The translations under genes and the position numbers were made by a program. 64,000 bases of DNA from an uncultured Bacteroidia bacterium (GTDB lineage: Bacteria > Bacteroidota > Bacteroidia > Bacteroidales > UBA932), in assembly GCA_902779765.1 (NCBI GenBank), contig CACZCQ010000002.1, positions 1-64,000 on the forward strand, read 5' to 3'. The notes below the pieces were generated by a model. That model made no database searches and was not told the DNA's origin. It saw nothing but the letters and a program-made list of their open reading frames with translations. How positions within the stretch are numbered: the first letter of the stretch is position 1; every line of letters starts with the position of its first letter. Below, in pieces: positions 29,695 to 39,422 of the stretch.

Positions 29695-30585
29695 CTATGA
29701 ATAATGCTTGATTTGCATTTTGCGACGAATAGATAATAACCAACCTATGGGAAATAACAAAAAAACGAGGCGACTATTACACCTAGCTAAATAATTATAC
29801 TCTTTAGCCAAACAACAGCAAGAAACAAACTGAATAACAGTTATAATCCTATTACTCTTAATATATTTTAATCTTGTATTATATAACATTGCATAACCCA
29901 TGGGGTTCCTTTTAAGTAAACTCCATGACGAATTTGTTAAACCATCAGGTTGGTATTCACAAAAATAGATGCTTTTTTCGAACCACCTCAGTTTGAAACC
30001 ATCAATCGCTATTTGATCCCATACTACAGCCTCTGGAGTGAAATACTCATTAGCCCAAACAGGGAATTTGTATTTCTGTAACTTACTCGTAAAGAAAACC
30101 TCTGCCATATCTGCTTGCAGATTATAGATCGGTCTTTCAATATTGTTACAATCGACGTAACCTATAGATGAATCAATCAAAGGCCTTTGATTTAGATATT
30201 TACCATCAAAAGAAACTTTTAATGCGGAGATACCAATAAAAGAATAATCGTCCTGTGGCAATGAATGAAAACCACTAATTATAAAAGAAATTGCATCAGG
30301 GGCAAGTGAATCATCAGAATCGACAATAAAAAAGAAGTCACCTGCCGCTAAAGCAAGCGCTTTATTAATTGCACGTTGCTTTCCTCCATTTTTTACTACA
30401 TAATACCGAATCACAAAACGATTATTGTCTTCAAGCCAATTCTTAAAAAGCTCATCAGTCCCATCAGTCGAACCGTCATTAATCACTAACCACTCAAAGT
30501 TAAAGCAATCCTGATTACGAAGAGATTCGTAAAGTCTTGGCAATGTATTTGCGCGATTAAATGTAGGGGTAAAAACAGTTATCAC
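29695..30585 (-). CDS. Glycosyltransferase family 2
   Basis: 296 residues. ITVFTPTFNRANTLPRLYES, VINDGSTDGT and FIVDSDDSL mark the GT-A core. It is similar to the GT2 at 21859-22758 over the N-terminal domain. Start and upstream GT4 stop overlap by four bases. Confidence 0.9.
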   Translation of the reverse strand: MITVFTPTFNRANTLPRLYESLRNQDCFNFEWLVINDGSTDGTDELFKNWLEDNNRFVIRYYVVKNGGKQRAINKALALAAGDFFFIVDSDDSLAPDAISFIISGFHSLPQDDYSFIGISALKVSFDGKYLNQRPLIDSSIGYVDCNNIERPIYNLQADMAEVFFTSKLQKYKFPVWANEYFTPEAVVWDQIAIDGFKLRWFEKSIYFCEYQPDGLTNSSWSLLKRNPMGYAMLYNTRLKYIKSNRIITVIQFVSCCCLAKEYNYLARCNSRLVFLLFPIGWLLSIRRKMQIKHYS

Positions 30586-31712
30586 GACAGAAGCAGTCTC
30601 TCAATTGAATTCACACGAGTTTCTAACAGAGAATTCTTGTTCCAAAGTTCAGCATTACGCTTAAAATAAGCATATAAATCTTTATTAAGTAAAACTCTTT
30701 TTATCCCTTCAAAGAGAGCGTCTTCATTGTTTTCAGTAATAAGCCCACATGAACCTCCACCTAGTAATTCTGTCATACCAGAACAGTTAGTAGTAACAAT
30801 AGGTAAGCCTAAAACTAAAGCTTCTGTCACAGCCGTACTATAACCCTCACTCAAGGATGAACAAACAAACAAATCACTTTGTGCATAATAACCATAAGGA
30901 TTGGCTTGGAACCCAAATAAGGTGACAGAATCTTGCAAATTCTTTTCATGAATCAATGATTCTAGAAAAGAATGCTCTTCGCCACTACCTAAAAGCCATA
31001 ATTCAACTATAAATCCATCTTCTCTTAATCTCTCCATTATCCGAATTAAACGATCAAAAGCCTTAACAGATGTAAGCCTTCCTGCGGAGACAAGCCGGAA
31101 ACTATTTTTAGGGAATCTAGGAGCCACATCGGCAAGATGCTTGATAATAATATCATCTATAGGATTATATAATGTTATAATCGGAGGTTGAAGACAAAAA
31201 TAATCTTTAATTGCTCCTTCAACTGTTCTAGCCACTGCTACAATTTGATTATAAGAATTATATACACATTCTTCTTCAGAATCATTTAAATATAAGGATT
31301 TCGTCCAATGGTGATTCCTAAAGTCGGTATGTACCCAAGCTATCTTTTTAGCACAGATATTTGAGGAATGAGCTAGCAATTTTGTCGAAAAACCTTCAAT
31401 AAATGCAATTTCTACATCATTCTTTTTAGGGATAAAAAGAGAATAAACTAATTGGAGAGGAAGCCAATCATATATGAGATGATACTTAATATGATATAAC
31501 AAGTTTTGCACAGATATTCTTTTACAAGGTCTATTCAAAAGAGCTTTATATTTAACATAATCCCTAACTATGTTTTCATATTGCCCGCCTCCTACGATAG
31601 AACATACAGATACGTCGAAAACATTTTTATTAAGATGGCAGACCAGTGTAGAAAGAACCTTTTCTGCCCCTCCTCCCGAAAGAGACTCAATGAGAAACAA
31701 AACCCTTTTCAT
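30582..31712 (-). CDS. Glycosyltransferase family 4
   Basis: 376 residues, GT-B. KKIAWVHTDFRNHHW in the acceptor domain, FRLVSAGRLTSVKAFDRLIR and LFVCSSLSEGYSTAVTEALV in the donor domain. It is paralogous to the GT4 two genes downstream. It follows the flippase after 25 bases. Confidence 0.9.
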   Translation of the reverse strand: MKRVLFLIESLSGGGAEKVLSTLVCHLNKNVFDVSVCSIVGGGQYENIVRDYVKYKALLNRPCKRISVQNLLYHIKYHLIYDWLPLQLVYSLFIPKKNDVEIAFIEGFSTKLLAHSSNICAKKIAWVHTDFRNHHWTKSLYLNDSEEECVYNSYNQIVAVARTVEGAIKDYFCLQPPIITLYNPIDDIIIKHLADVAPRFPKNSFRLVSAGRLTSVKAFDRLIRIMERLREDGFIVELWLLGSGEEHSFLESLIHEKNLQDSVTLFGFQANPYGYYAQSDLFVCSSLSEGYSTAVTEALVLGLPIVTTNCSGMTELLGGGSCGLITENNEDALFEGIKRVLLNKDLYAYFKRNAELWNKNSLLETRVNSIERLLLS

Positions 31713-31737
31713 GCATTAATATGAAATAATTTGTTAA

Positions 31738-33297
31738 TCAATGCTTAAATCGCTTAATAATAGGATCTAGAAGATGCCTTTCATATTGATTCATAATCAA
31801 AACCCAGTTAATAACGAAATATAATAGCGTAAAAGAAATAATTCCGATTAAAAGAACATACAGATTATAGAAATCTATCCATTTACCAATAATTAAGAAA
31901 AGGAATGATAATAAAGAAGGGGCAAGAAATGTCGGTGATATTTCTCGCCAAAATCGTTTAACATTTAAACCAATTTTATTATCATAAAACCAATTCATTA
32001 TAATGCCCTGCCCAAGGAGCATAGCAATCCCAGTCATTGCTGCAGCTCCAACAACTCCAATTTTCCTTATCAAAATCCAGGACCCCAGAACATTCAGTGC
32101 CGCTATTATCAAATAAACTATAGATCTAAAACGATGTTTGTTTTTTGCAACAACTACGTTTAGAAAAACATTCTGTATTATGGGAATAATATAGGGAATC
32201 ATAATCATTATTGCCACGAGATAAGAATTATTATAATCAGGGCCGGCATAATAATAAATAAATGGACGGCCGAAAGAAATGAATCCGCCTATTAATAAAC
32301 AAATAATCAATGACTGGATCCTTGCAATTCTGATTCCATAGTTAGTTAATTCCTCTTCCGTTGTTCCTTGAAACACCATTCTATTAACTCTTGGTGACAG
32401 AAGAGTAGAAATACCTAAGCCAACGGTGAAAACAATTCCGCTGAAAACCGTACCCATATTATATACAGCAACTGCACCTGTTCCTAAATCTGGAACGGCA
32501 CCTATTAATGCTGTATCAGTAGCCGAATATAACTTATCAACGATTTCTGCCAATAATACCCAGAATGCAAAAGAAAAAACTTGTTTAAGATCTTGACTTT
32601 TTATCTTTGTGTATACCGGCTTCAAAAGAAGACTATGTTTTGAATAATAAAGATAAGCAAATTGAATTAATAACTGAATAATAAGTGATGAGGTAGCTAA
32701 TCCTATCGAAGCATAACCGAGGAAAAGAACAATTAAATTAATTATCGGGATTAACAATGTTGAAAGAATACCCAATATCTGGATGAATACATATCTTTCA
32801 TGAGCAGATACAATTGATGCATACGGAGCAAGGAGAAAAGACATTGAAATATTAACCGACATAATCAACATAAGTATCCGCATTCGCGATAATTCCTCAG
32901 GTGATAATGCCGCCGCATACCATGATGAGCATTTATGTATTAAAACAAATCCAACCAATAAGGATATAATTGAAATAACTCGAAAAATAATAATAAACAA
33001 TGCGAATACCCTTTCTTCTGCCTCCTTCCCACTTTCTTCTCGCGCTTTAATAATGAATCTACTTAGAGTCGCTCCCATTCCAAGAGAAACAAGTGATAGA
33101 TAGCTCGTTAAAGATGAAGATAATTTGTAAAGTCCGTACTCACTCTGACCAAGGATACGCAACATAATTGGCGTATAAAAAATTGGTATCAGAGAACTTA
33201 ATCCTAATTTAATATAATTGAGAACTACTCCTAAACGAAATTGATTAGTTTGGCTATCTCGCATTAACTTCATTTTTATTGGGCGACTATTTAACAC
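31738..33297 (-). CDS. wzx: Oligosaccharide flippase (Wzx, MATE-like)
   Basis: 519 residues with about 12-14 hydrophobic helices. The N-terminal LGLSSLIPIFYTPIMLRILG and GLYKLSSSLTSYLSLVSLG are typical of polysaccharide exporters of the PST/Wzx type. It would move the undecaprenyl-linked unit across the cytoplasmic membrane. The first ATG abuts the upstream stop; Met9 or Met12 are alternative starts. It is very A+T-rich like its neighbours. Confidence 0.9.
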   Translation of the reverse strand: MLNSRPIKMKLMRDSQTNQFRLGVVLNYIKLGLSSLIPIFYTPIMLRILGQSEYGLYKLSSSLTSYLSLVSLGMGATLSRFIIKAREESGKEAEERVFALFIIIFRVISIISLLVGFVLIHKCSSWYAAALSPEELSRMRILMLIMSVNISMSFLLAPYASIVSAHERYVFIQILGILSTLLIPIINLIVLFLGYASIGLATSSLIIQLLIQFAYLYYSKHSLLLKPVYTKIKSQDLKQVFSFAFWVLLAEIVDKLYSATDTALIGAVPDLGTGAVAVYNMGTVFSGIVFTVGLGISTLLSPRVNRMVFQGTTEEELTNYGIRIARIQSLIICLLIGGFISFGRPFIYYYAGPDYNNSYLVAIMIMIPYIIPIIQNVFLNVVVAKNKHRFRSIVYLIIAALNVLGSWILIRKIGVVGAAAMTGIAMLLGQGIIMNWFYDNKIGLNVKRFWREISPTFLAPSLLSFLFLIIGKWIDFYNLYVLLIGIISFTLLYFVINWVLIMNQYERHLLDPIIKRFKH

Positions 33298-34962
33298 TTA
33301 TTGTACACTTAACAAGTGAGTATTATTACTAACGCTGATAGAAATATCATCTCCATTTTTATAAACAAGGCGAATAGATGAAACATCATTTCTAAGGGGA
33401 ATTGCCATAAATACCACGCCCCTATATTCAAAATCAAAATAATTGCAGTTAATTGAATTCGTTCTTGTAGGGCAAATTAATAATGAAATAATACCCCTCT
33501 TAATTATATTTGAATCATTATTCTGCTTCAAACATAAAACACTATCAATATCACACACATCGACGAAAGGAATAAACCAATAAGGTAGGTTATCAAATAG
33601 AAGAGAATTATCTCTGATTACATAAAACAAATCCACCGGTAAAGCTTGAACATATTCTTTGCCATAATAGAAAGAACGTACGCGATTATGGAACTGGTAG
33701 CGGTCTAGATTCACCGTTGTTGCATAAACAAATCTCGAACTCGAAATAGGTTTAGCCTCAATCACACACTTAGAAGGGGATGTTAAAATTCGTCTTTCAA
33801 CGTCAGCACTATAGACACAATATTCTCTTGTCTTACCTATAGCTTTTACTCCTTGCGGTAAGCATATAAAAAGAATCAAGATTGTTATTATACTAATCGT
33901 ATTTCTATTAATGTGATAATGGTCCTCAGAATTACATACAGCAATAACAATAATCAAAGTACAAATAACAGAAAGGCCGAAAAACACTCTATGATCTGTC
34001 AAACCTAGCAGGAAACAAAACAGTGCCGTACAAAGAAAGGCTAGTAAGAACAAAGAACTACCTTCGATTAAGAAACTAAACTTTTTAAAACACGACACTA
34101 ACAGCAATAGAAGGACTATTAATAATATTGGTAAATCTTTCAATAAAAAAACAGAATTGATAACACGTGATGAAACCATCTGTAGGATTGTCAGTTCAGT
34201 ATTGATTTCTCCGGATGCAGCTCGATTCATGGTTCCAGGAGAAAGCAAGATCAAAAGGCAGCCGAGAAGATATCCAATAACAATCCAACGCGAAACTCCA
34301 ACAAAGCGATCTCTGTGAATAAAGAAAAACACTACTATTCCCCCTCCAATGCCAAAAGATATGCTTTCGTTCATCCATCCGGCAAAAATGGCAAACAAGA
34401 AGAGTAAAAAGGTAGCAATAATTGATCGCTTTCCACCTACCATCAAAAACTTTATGACAATCAGCGAAAAAGTTGCTGACCAAAGATAATTGATACTTCC
34501 TGTTAACCAAAGCATTGTCTGCCCTGGAAATGGCAGCAAATACATTACAGAGGCAACGACAATTGCTAGAGGTAACAGTTTTCTTTTCCCGCAAGACAAG
34601 AAAACTATTAGATCGCAGAACAATAAAAAAATGAATGTGTTAAAAAAATTAAACACACTCTTCCCAAGAAGACCGCAAAACAGTTGAATGATAAAATGTG
34701 AAGTAAACCTCCCATTGACAGCATTATAGTGATTCCACATGGAAGGGAATATCTGCCAGAATGAGGTAATCGGCTCTGATGTAGGTCTTTCTATTGCACT
34801 ATTAGAGTCGTAATAATAATGATATGCAAGATCATCATGCATAAAAGGGGTATTCCAGTTCAGAATCAAGAACCAGAAACCAACAGCGAACAGAATAATG
34901 AAGTATAGAACCGTTCCGCTATTAAATTTATGTAGACTCTTTATCATTATGCTTGAAAACAA
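33298..34962 (-). CDS. Multi-pass membrane protein, DUF6056-like, candidate GT-C glycosyltransferase
   Basis: 554 residues with about ten predicted helices and a C-terminal soluble part (about 400-554). The first periplasmic loop has FMHDDLAYHYYYDS; an acidic pair after the first helix is the place where GT-C enzymes carry catalytic Asp residues. It overlaps the 3' end of gtrA by 35 bases (20 if Met6 is the start), and a GtrB-like gene lies further upstream. By analogy with gtrA-gtrB-gtr(type) loci it may transfer a lipid-linked sugar to the glycan in the periplasm. The DUF assignment is from pattern memory and the activity is inferred. Confidence 0.7.
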   Translation of the reverse strand: MFSSIMIKSLHKFNSGTVLYFIILFAVGFWFLILNWNTPFMHDDLAYHYYYDSNSAIERPTSEPITSFWQIFPSMWNHYNAVNGRFTSHFIIQLFCGLLGKSVFNFFNTFIFLLFCDLIVFLSCGKRKLLPLAIVVASVMYLLPFPGQTMLWLTGSINYLWSATFSLIVIKFLMVGGKRSIIATFLLFLFAIFAGWMNESISFGIGGGIVVFFFIHRDRFVGVSRWIVIGYLLGCLLILLSPGTMNRAASGEINTELTILQMVSSRVINSVFLLKDLPILLIVLLLLLVSCFKKFSFLIEGSSLFLLAFLCTALFCFLLGLTDHRVFFGLSVICTLIIVIAVCNSEDHYHINRNTISIITILILFICLPQGVKAIGKTREYCVYSADVERRILTSPSKCVIEAKPISSSRFVYATTVNLDRYQFHNRVRSFYYGKEYVQALPVDLFYVIRDNSLLFDNLPYWFIPFVDVCDIDSVLCLKQNNDSNIIKRGIISLLICPTRTNSINCNYFDFEYRGVVFMAIPLRNDVSSIRLVYKNGDDISISVSNNTHLLSVQ

Positions 34963-35332
34963 AACGAACCATCAGGAAATTGATCGGAATTGCAATTGCA
35001 TAAACGGGTATTGGTGCAAGATCCTCCTTAACTCCCAACAATATAAAAAAGTTGAGTAGAAGCATTTGTAATAGATAATTACACAGATGAGCTCCACCAA
35101 ACCCTAACCCTCGTTTCAATGACGCCTTTTTCTTGAATGTGAAATATGATGTAAGGAAGAAATTGCACACAAAACTAGTTGCATATCCGATTGTATATGC
35201 AATGTTAACATTAATCCATTTATTCAATAACCAATAAATAAGATAATGGATGGCCGTCGCTACACAACCGACAATGCCAAAACGAAGTATTTCTCCCAAA
35301 GTTTTTGGGGATAGCGTAATAGGTTCCCTCAA
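34928..35332 (-). CDS. gtrA: GtrA-family membrane protein (putative lipid-linked sugar flippase)
   Basis: 134 residues with four hydrophobic helices. ILRFGIVGCVATAIHYLIYW, FVCNFFLTSYFTF with the FNF/CNFFL element, and the C-terminal NFLMVRFVF are characteristic of GtrA. GtrA proteins are thought to flip undecaprenyl-phosphate-glucose made by GtrB. Its start overlaps the acyltransferase stop by four bases. Confidence 0.9.
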   Translation of the reverse strand: MREPITLSPKTLGEILRFGIVGCVATAIHYLIYWLLNKWINVNIAYTIGYATSFVCNFFLTSYFTFKKKASLKRGLGFGGAHLCNYLLQMLLLNFFILLGVKEDLAPIPVYAIAIPINFLMVRFVFKHNDKEST

Positions 35333-36378
35333 GATACAAATATTGCCTTAAATCTTACAAATAGAATATTAAATCTATTTGAGACTATTTCCTCAAAAGG
35401 AGAAAAAAGTTTAATCCTAACAGAGTCAATAACTACTGATAATAAATAAAGAATGACCGGAAATACAATTAGAACTGTTATATACTTTAAGCCATTAAAA
35501 TTCCCCAAATGAAAAAAGGATGTGGCCCACTCCCACATTCCCGGTCCTTGATGGATCAAATAGACTGCAAGACAGTTATTTGCCAAGCGGTTAATAATTG
35601 TTGAAGAAAAAGACAATCGTTCAAAAAACAAGAATAGCCCCAATGCTGATATAAAAACAAACAGTGAATTATATGCAAACAAGGATTTGAACTCATATCC
35701 CAAAACCAGGCTGACGATCGGCTGCAGAAGAGCAAGAATAGAGCAAGATACAATATAAGTTATCAAGAAGGAGAACTTGCTATAACTTGGAAACAAGCCA
35801 TATTCATGAATATATCGTCCTAAAAGGTATAGATAGATAAAATTTACGATTCCATAACCATTATCTGATATCAACTGATTTGCAAGAACTAAAGAATTGA
35901 AAGTCGGCCATAAATAGAAAAGGACAAAACAGATTATGAGAATAGTCTTCAGTTGTTCTTTACTCAATAGTGCAAAAACAATGTTGATAAATGGTGAAAG
36001 CAGATACAATACAGCATAGCAAGTTACGAACCAATACCTCTTGGTTATGATAGGTATTAAGGCATGAAAATCCAAAACACCGATTTCATGATATCCTATA
36101 ATAATTAAAAAAAGAAGGGATGCAATACTATAGAATAGTGTTTGCAAGTCCAAAGAGACTAATCGATTAAGCCTAAAATGGATACCAAAGTAGCCAGATA
36201 TCAAGACAAAAACATCAACGGCACAAATACAAAAACTACGAACAATCCAACTGATCCAATCCGAGTAACCTAGGATTTCAATATGTGATTTAACAATATG
36301 CAATGCCACTATCATAAGCATGCATATTATTCTCAACAATTCATAACTGCTTTGCCGGGATAAACTATTTGTACTCAT
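35329..36378 (-). CDS. Membrane acyltransferase 3 family protein
   Basis: 349 residues with about ten helices. YELLRIICMLMIVALHIVKS near the N-terminus is the family signature with the conserved His. It likely O-acetylates the glycan from the periplasmic side. Its place inside the Gtr-like module (GtrB upstream, GtrA downstream with 4-bp overlap) suggests acetylation of the same side branch. Confidence 0.87.
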   Translation of the reverse strand: MSTNSLSRQSSYELLRIICMLMIVALHIVKSHIEILGYSDWISWIVRSFCICAVDVFVLISGYFGIHFRLNRLVSLDLQTLFYSIASLLFLIIIGYHEIGVLDFHALIPIITKRYWFVTCYAVLYLLSPFINIVFALLSKEQLKTILIICFVLFYLWPTFNSLVLANQLISDNGYGIVNFIYLYLLGRYIHEYGLFPSYSKFSFLITYIVSCSILALLQPIVSLVLGYEFKSLFAYNSLFVFISALGLFLFFERLSFSSTIINRLANNCLAVYLIHQGPGMWEWATSFFHLGNFNGLKYITVLIVFPVILYLLSVVIDSVRIKLFSPFEEIVSNRFNILFVRFKAIFVS

Positions 36379-36396
36379 TTATTAATAATTAAAAAC

Positions 36397-37341
36397 TCAA
36401 AATAGTTTATCCTTAATTATATATAAGGGTCGATGCTTAACTTCTGTATAAATACGTCCAATGTAAATGCCAATTACACCAAGAGCAATCAATAATATCC
36501 CACCAATGAACCAAACGGATACCATCAAAGAAGACCATCCCGGAACTACTTCGTCTTTAAAATATTTAATGATAACATATATAATTAAGCAAAAACTTAT
36601 AGCAGTAAAAAGAAGGCCCACATGAATAATGGACATAATAGGCTTTGATGAGAAAGAAGTTATTCCATCCAAAGCCAATGACATCATTTTTCTAAATGAG
36701 TATTTGCTCTTTCCGGCTGTTCTTGCAATAATAACATCATCAACAGTTGTGGCTGGAAGTCCCATTAACGGAATAATACCTCGTAAAAAAAGATTTGACT
36801 CTTGATAAGTAGAAAGAATTTCAAGAGCTTTGGAACTCAGTAATCTGAAATCAGCATGATTATATACTGTTTCTATATGGGCATAACGTTTTTGGAACTT
36901 ATAAAAGGCCTGAGCTGACATCTTTTTTAAACAGGAGTCACCTTCTCTCGATACTTTTACACCATATACAATATCATTTCCCTCAAAAAAACCATCGATC
37001 ATCTTCTCAATAGCCGTGACATCATCTTGAAGATCTGCATCAATTGTAACAACAGCATCGCACATCCCCCTGACTGCCATCATTCCTGCCATGAGAGCGT
37101 TTTGATGCCCCACATTATGTGCTAGATTAAGTCCCTTGATGGAGGGAGTAGAATTATGCATTTGAGAAATAATATCCCATGTTGAATCAGAACTGCCATC
37201 ATTAACAAATAATACAAAGCTATCAGCAGAAATCTTACCTTTGCCTTCGAGATCACTTAAAACATTAAGAAGTCTACTAGAAGAGGAAATTAAAACTTCC
37301 TCTTCATTATAACAAGGAGAAACAATAGCAAGTTTAAGCAT
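36397..37341 (-). CDS. gtrB: GtrB/DPM-like glycosyltransferase (GT2 with two C-terminal membrane helices)
   Basis: 314 residues. LAIVSPCYNEEEVL, FVNDGSSDSTWDII and TIDADLQDD give the GT2 dolichol-phosphate-mannose-synthase-like core; two hydrophobic helices near residues 235-260 and 270-300 anchor it. It would make undecaprenyl-phosphate-glucose or a similar lipid-linked sugar for a periplasmic transferase. The acyltransferase, gtrA and the candidate GT-C follow on the same transcript. Confidence 0.9.
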   Translation of the reverse strand: MLKLAIVSPCYNEEEVLISSSSRLLNVLSDLEGKGKISADSFVLFVNDGSSDSTWDIISQMHNSTPSIKGLNLAHNVGHQNALMAGMMAVRGMCDAVVTIDADLQDDVTAIEKMIDGFFEGNDIVYGVKVSREGDSCLKKMSAQAFYKFQKRYAHIETVYNHADFRLLSSKALEILSTYQESNLFLRGIIPLMGLPATTVDDVIIARTAGKSKYSFRKMMSLALDGITSFSSKPIMSIIHVGLLFTAISFCLIIYVIIKYFKDEVVPGWSSLMVSVWFIGGILLIALGVIGIYIGRIYTEVKHRPLYIIKDKLF

Positions 37342-37352
37342 AATAATATTAA

Positions 37353-39422
37353 CTATTTATAAGAATTATTATAACTAAAAACAATAGTCTTCTTGTCGTT
37401 ATATTTATTCTCTGAACTTATATTATTGTCATGAACGAAAGCAACACGTGTCATGTATTTTAAGCCTAACTTCATCGAACCATCATAATCCGACATTCTC
37501 CAAGATGATAACCATAAAGGCTCTCCCTCAAAAAGGTTATGATGAATATTGCATAAAATACAATTATATAAAGAAACAGGAGAATCTGAGATATTATCAT
37601 GGAAATCAAATGTATACACTCCGAATAAAAGCTTTCCAATTGAGTTTGATGTCCTAAAGAAAGAACAACCATAGATATTAAGATCCTTCGCAAAACTATC
37701 CTCAAAATTAATATGATAATTAGTTCCACCGATAGTAAAGATTGGTATCAATTTACCTAAATAGTTTACTTTTCCAAGGTTTTTGCTAAAAACGCAACAC
37801 CTAATAATCACCCCATTACAACCGCCTGAAATCCCTCCCCTATGATTATCATGGATAAAACAATTTTCAACAACTAAGTTACTTGAAATCACATCAGAGA
37901 TTGTTCCACTATGTTGAAAACCCTCCTGCCCTATGCCATCATCGTACCAAGATTGAATCCTCACTCCTGTTTCTTCGGAACTAAGTTCAAATCTTCCCAG
38001 GTATGATGTTTTGATAATTCTTAATGGATTCTCTGTCGATACTTTTTCATTAAATGTAAGTATCTCAACATTATGATAGTTATTAATAAGTCTTGTATAG
38101 CCTAGATTATTGTTTAACGAATAAAACCTTTTTGATGCAATTTTCCGAATTACAGCAAAATTATCATAATAATGACTTGTCAGTCTAAGATAATTTGAAA
38201 CTGTGCAATAGTCGGCCTCCGCATTATCTTTTTCAATAGTTCCATTTCTAAAAACGAATTTACCAGGTATAGACTTTCCTGCCCATGTCATCTTAGAAGT
38301 ATAATAGCGGGACTCATATTCTGGCATCCAATTACCAAACTGGGCACAGTTGATACCATCAGCCATGAAATCTAGCATCTCAAGATGGTGCAGCCGTATA
38401 TTCTGGCAATAACCTGCAACAGCGAATGCTCTTGAATTCTCTAATGCTCTTTCGGCACCGTCATCATAATCCCTCAAAGCACGGTCTCCAACCATTCGGC
38501 CATTGTGGATCTGGAGATTGATGCAGGCTGCAATGAAGAACATCGTTCCCCCCTGGGCATAAGGCTTCTCAGGAGAATTGACATAGTACTTGGATTTCCT
38601 TTTGCTGTCAAGGATCAGATAGTACGATCCGCCGCCTAGGTCGATGTCGTACTTTTCATAGTCCTGCACCAGGACCATAGGTCCTTCCTCAGGCTTTTCG
38701 TTCTTTGTTGTCCTGGGAGTAAAGCAATAGTCATTCTTAGGGAACCGGATTCCATCGTAACCGTTATCGTATGCCCAACGTATGGCTTTCGTGAAGCCAA
38801 TGCCGTTGTTGTACATGAGGTCATACTGCTTGTCGGTGTAGTGGTTGTCACTCCCCCGCTTCTGGTAGCCGGGAGTAATGCCGAACTTTTTTAGATCGAC
38901 CAAGTAAACCTTCTTAGGAGCTGTAGTATCCCAGGGGAAAAGTGGCTCAGTCTGTTCGCCCCAGAGATCGACCAGAGTCTCGTAGTATTCACCGGAGACC
39001 TTGACCTTGCTGATGTTGCGCTCCTTGGATATGCCGTAGATGGGAGTTACAAGGGTGGTATTCATCTTCAACGAACCGTTCTTGAGGCTTCCCTGTTCAA
39101 GGTCGAGGATGCATCCGTCAGGCATGGAGATAGTTTTCCCACCAAGGTCCATGGAGCCGTTGACGACATAACGCCGGTATGGAGTGCTGATCTTATCCTG
39201 TGTCAAAGAATTACCCTTCAGTTCTATCCTTTCCAGGACCGAACCGATGGCACCGATATGCTCACGGTACCCCTGCTGGGCGGATTGCACGGCTTTTTCT
39301 GTCTTCTTCTTGCCGAGCAACTGGTCCAACGAAATGCTTTTGACAGGCTTACTTCCCTGCCCATACCCAATTCCGGTAAAGACAAGGGAGAAAAGGACAA
39401 CAGAGATTATCAGTCGTTTCAT
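37353..39422 (-). CDS. Secreted right-handed beta-helix protein of unknown function
   Basis: 689 residues with a signal peptide (about 1-21, ending near TGIGYGQ). Short repeated strands such as NLQIHNGRMVGD, NIRLHHLEMLDF, NLVVENCFIHDN and VIIRCCVFSKN indicate a pectate-lyase-like parallel beta-helix from about residue 290 onward. No catalytic signature was recognised. It is encoded between the phosphatase (4-bp overlap) and the GtrB gene, so it may bind or process the exported polysaccharide. Base composition changes inside the gene: the 5' part matches the export genes, while downstream of about 38.3 kb it becomes A+T-rich like the imported cassette. Confidence 0.75.
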   Translation of the reverse strand: MKRLIISVVLFSLVFTGIGYGQGSKPVKSISLDQLLGKKKTEKAVQSAQQGYREHIGAIGSVLERIELKGNSLTQDKISTPYRRYVVNGSMDLGGKTISMPDGCILDLEQGSLKNGSLKMNTTLVTPIYGISKERNISKVKVSGEYYETLVDLWGEQTEPLFPWDTTAPKKVYLVDLKKFGITPGYQKRGSDNHYTDKQYDLMYNNGIGFTKAIRWAYDNGYDGIRFPKNDYCFTPRTTKNEKPEEGPMVLVQDYEKYDIDLGGGSYYLILDSKRKSKYYVNSPEKPYAQGGTMFFIAACINLQIHNGRMVGDRALRDYDDGAERALENSRAFAVAGYCQNIRLHHLEMLDFMADGINCAQFGNWMPEYESRYYTSKMTWAGKSIPGKFVFRNGTIEKDNAEADYCTVSNYLRLTSHYYDNFAVIRKIASKRFYSLNNNLGYTRLINNYHNVEILTFNEKVSTENPLRIIKTSYLGRFELSSEETGVRIQSWYDDGIGQEGFQHSGTISDVISSNLVVENCFIHDNHRGGISGGCNGVIIRCCVFSKNLGKVNYLGKLIPIFTIGGTNYHINFEDSFAKDLNIYGCSFFRTSNSIGKLLFGVYTFDFHDNISDSPVSLYNCILCNIHHNLFEGEPLWLSSWRMSDYDGSMKLGLKYMTRVAFVHDNNISSENKYNDKKTIVFSYNNSYK

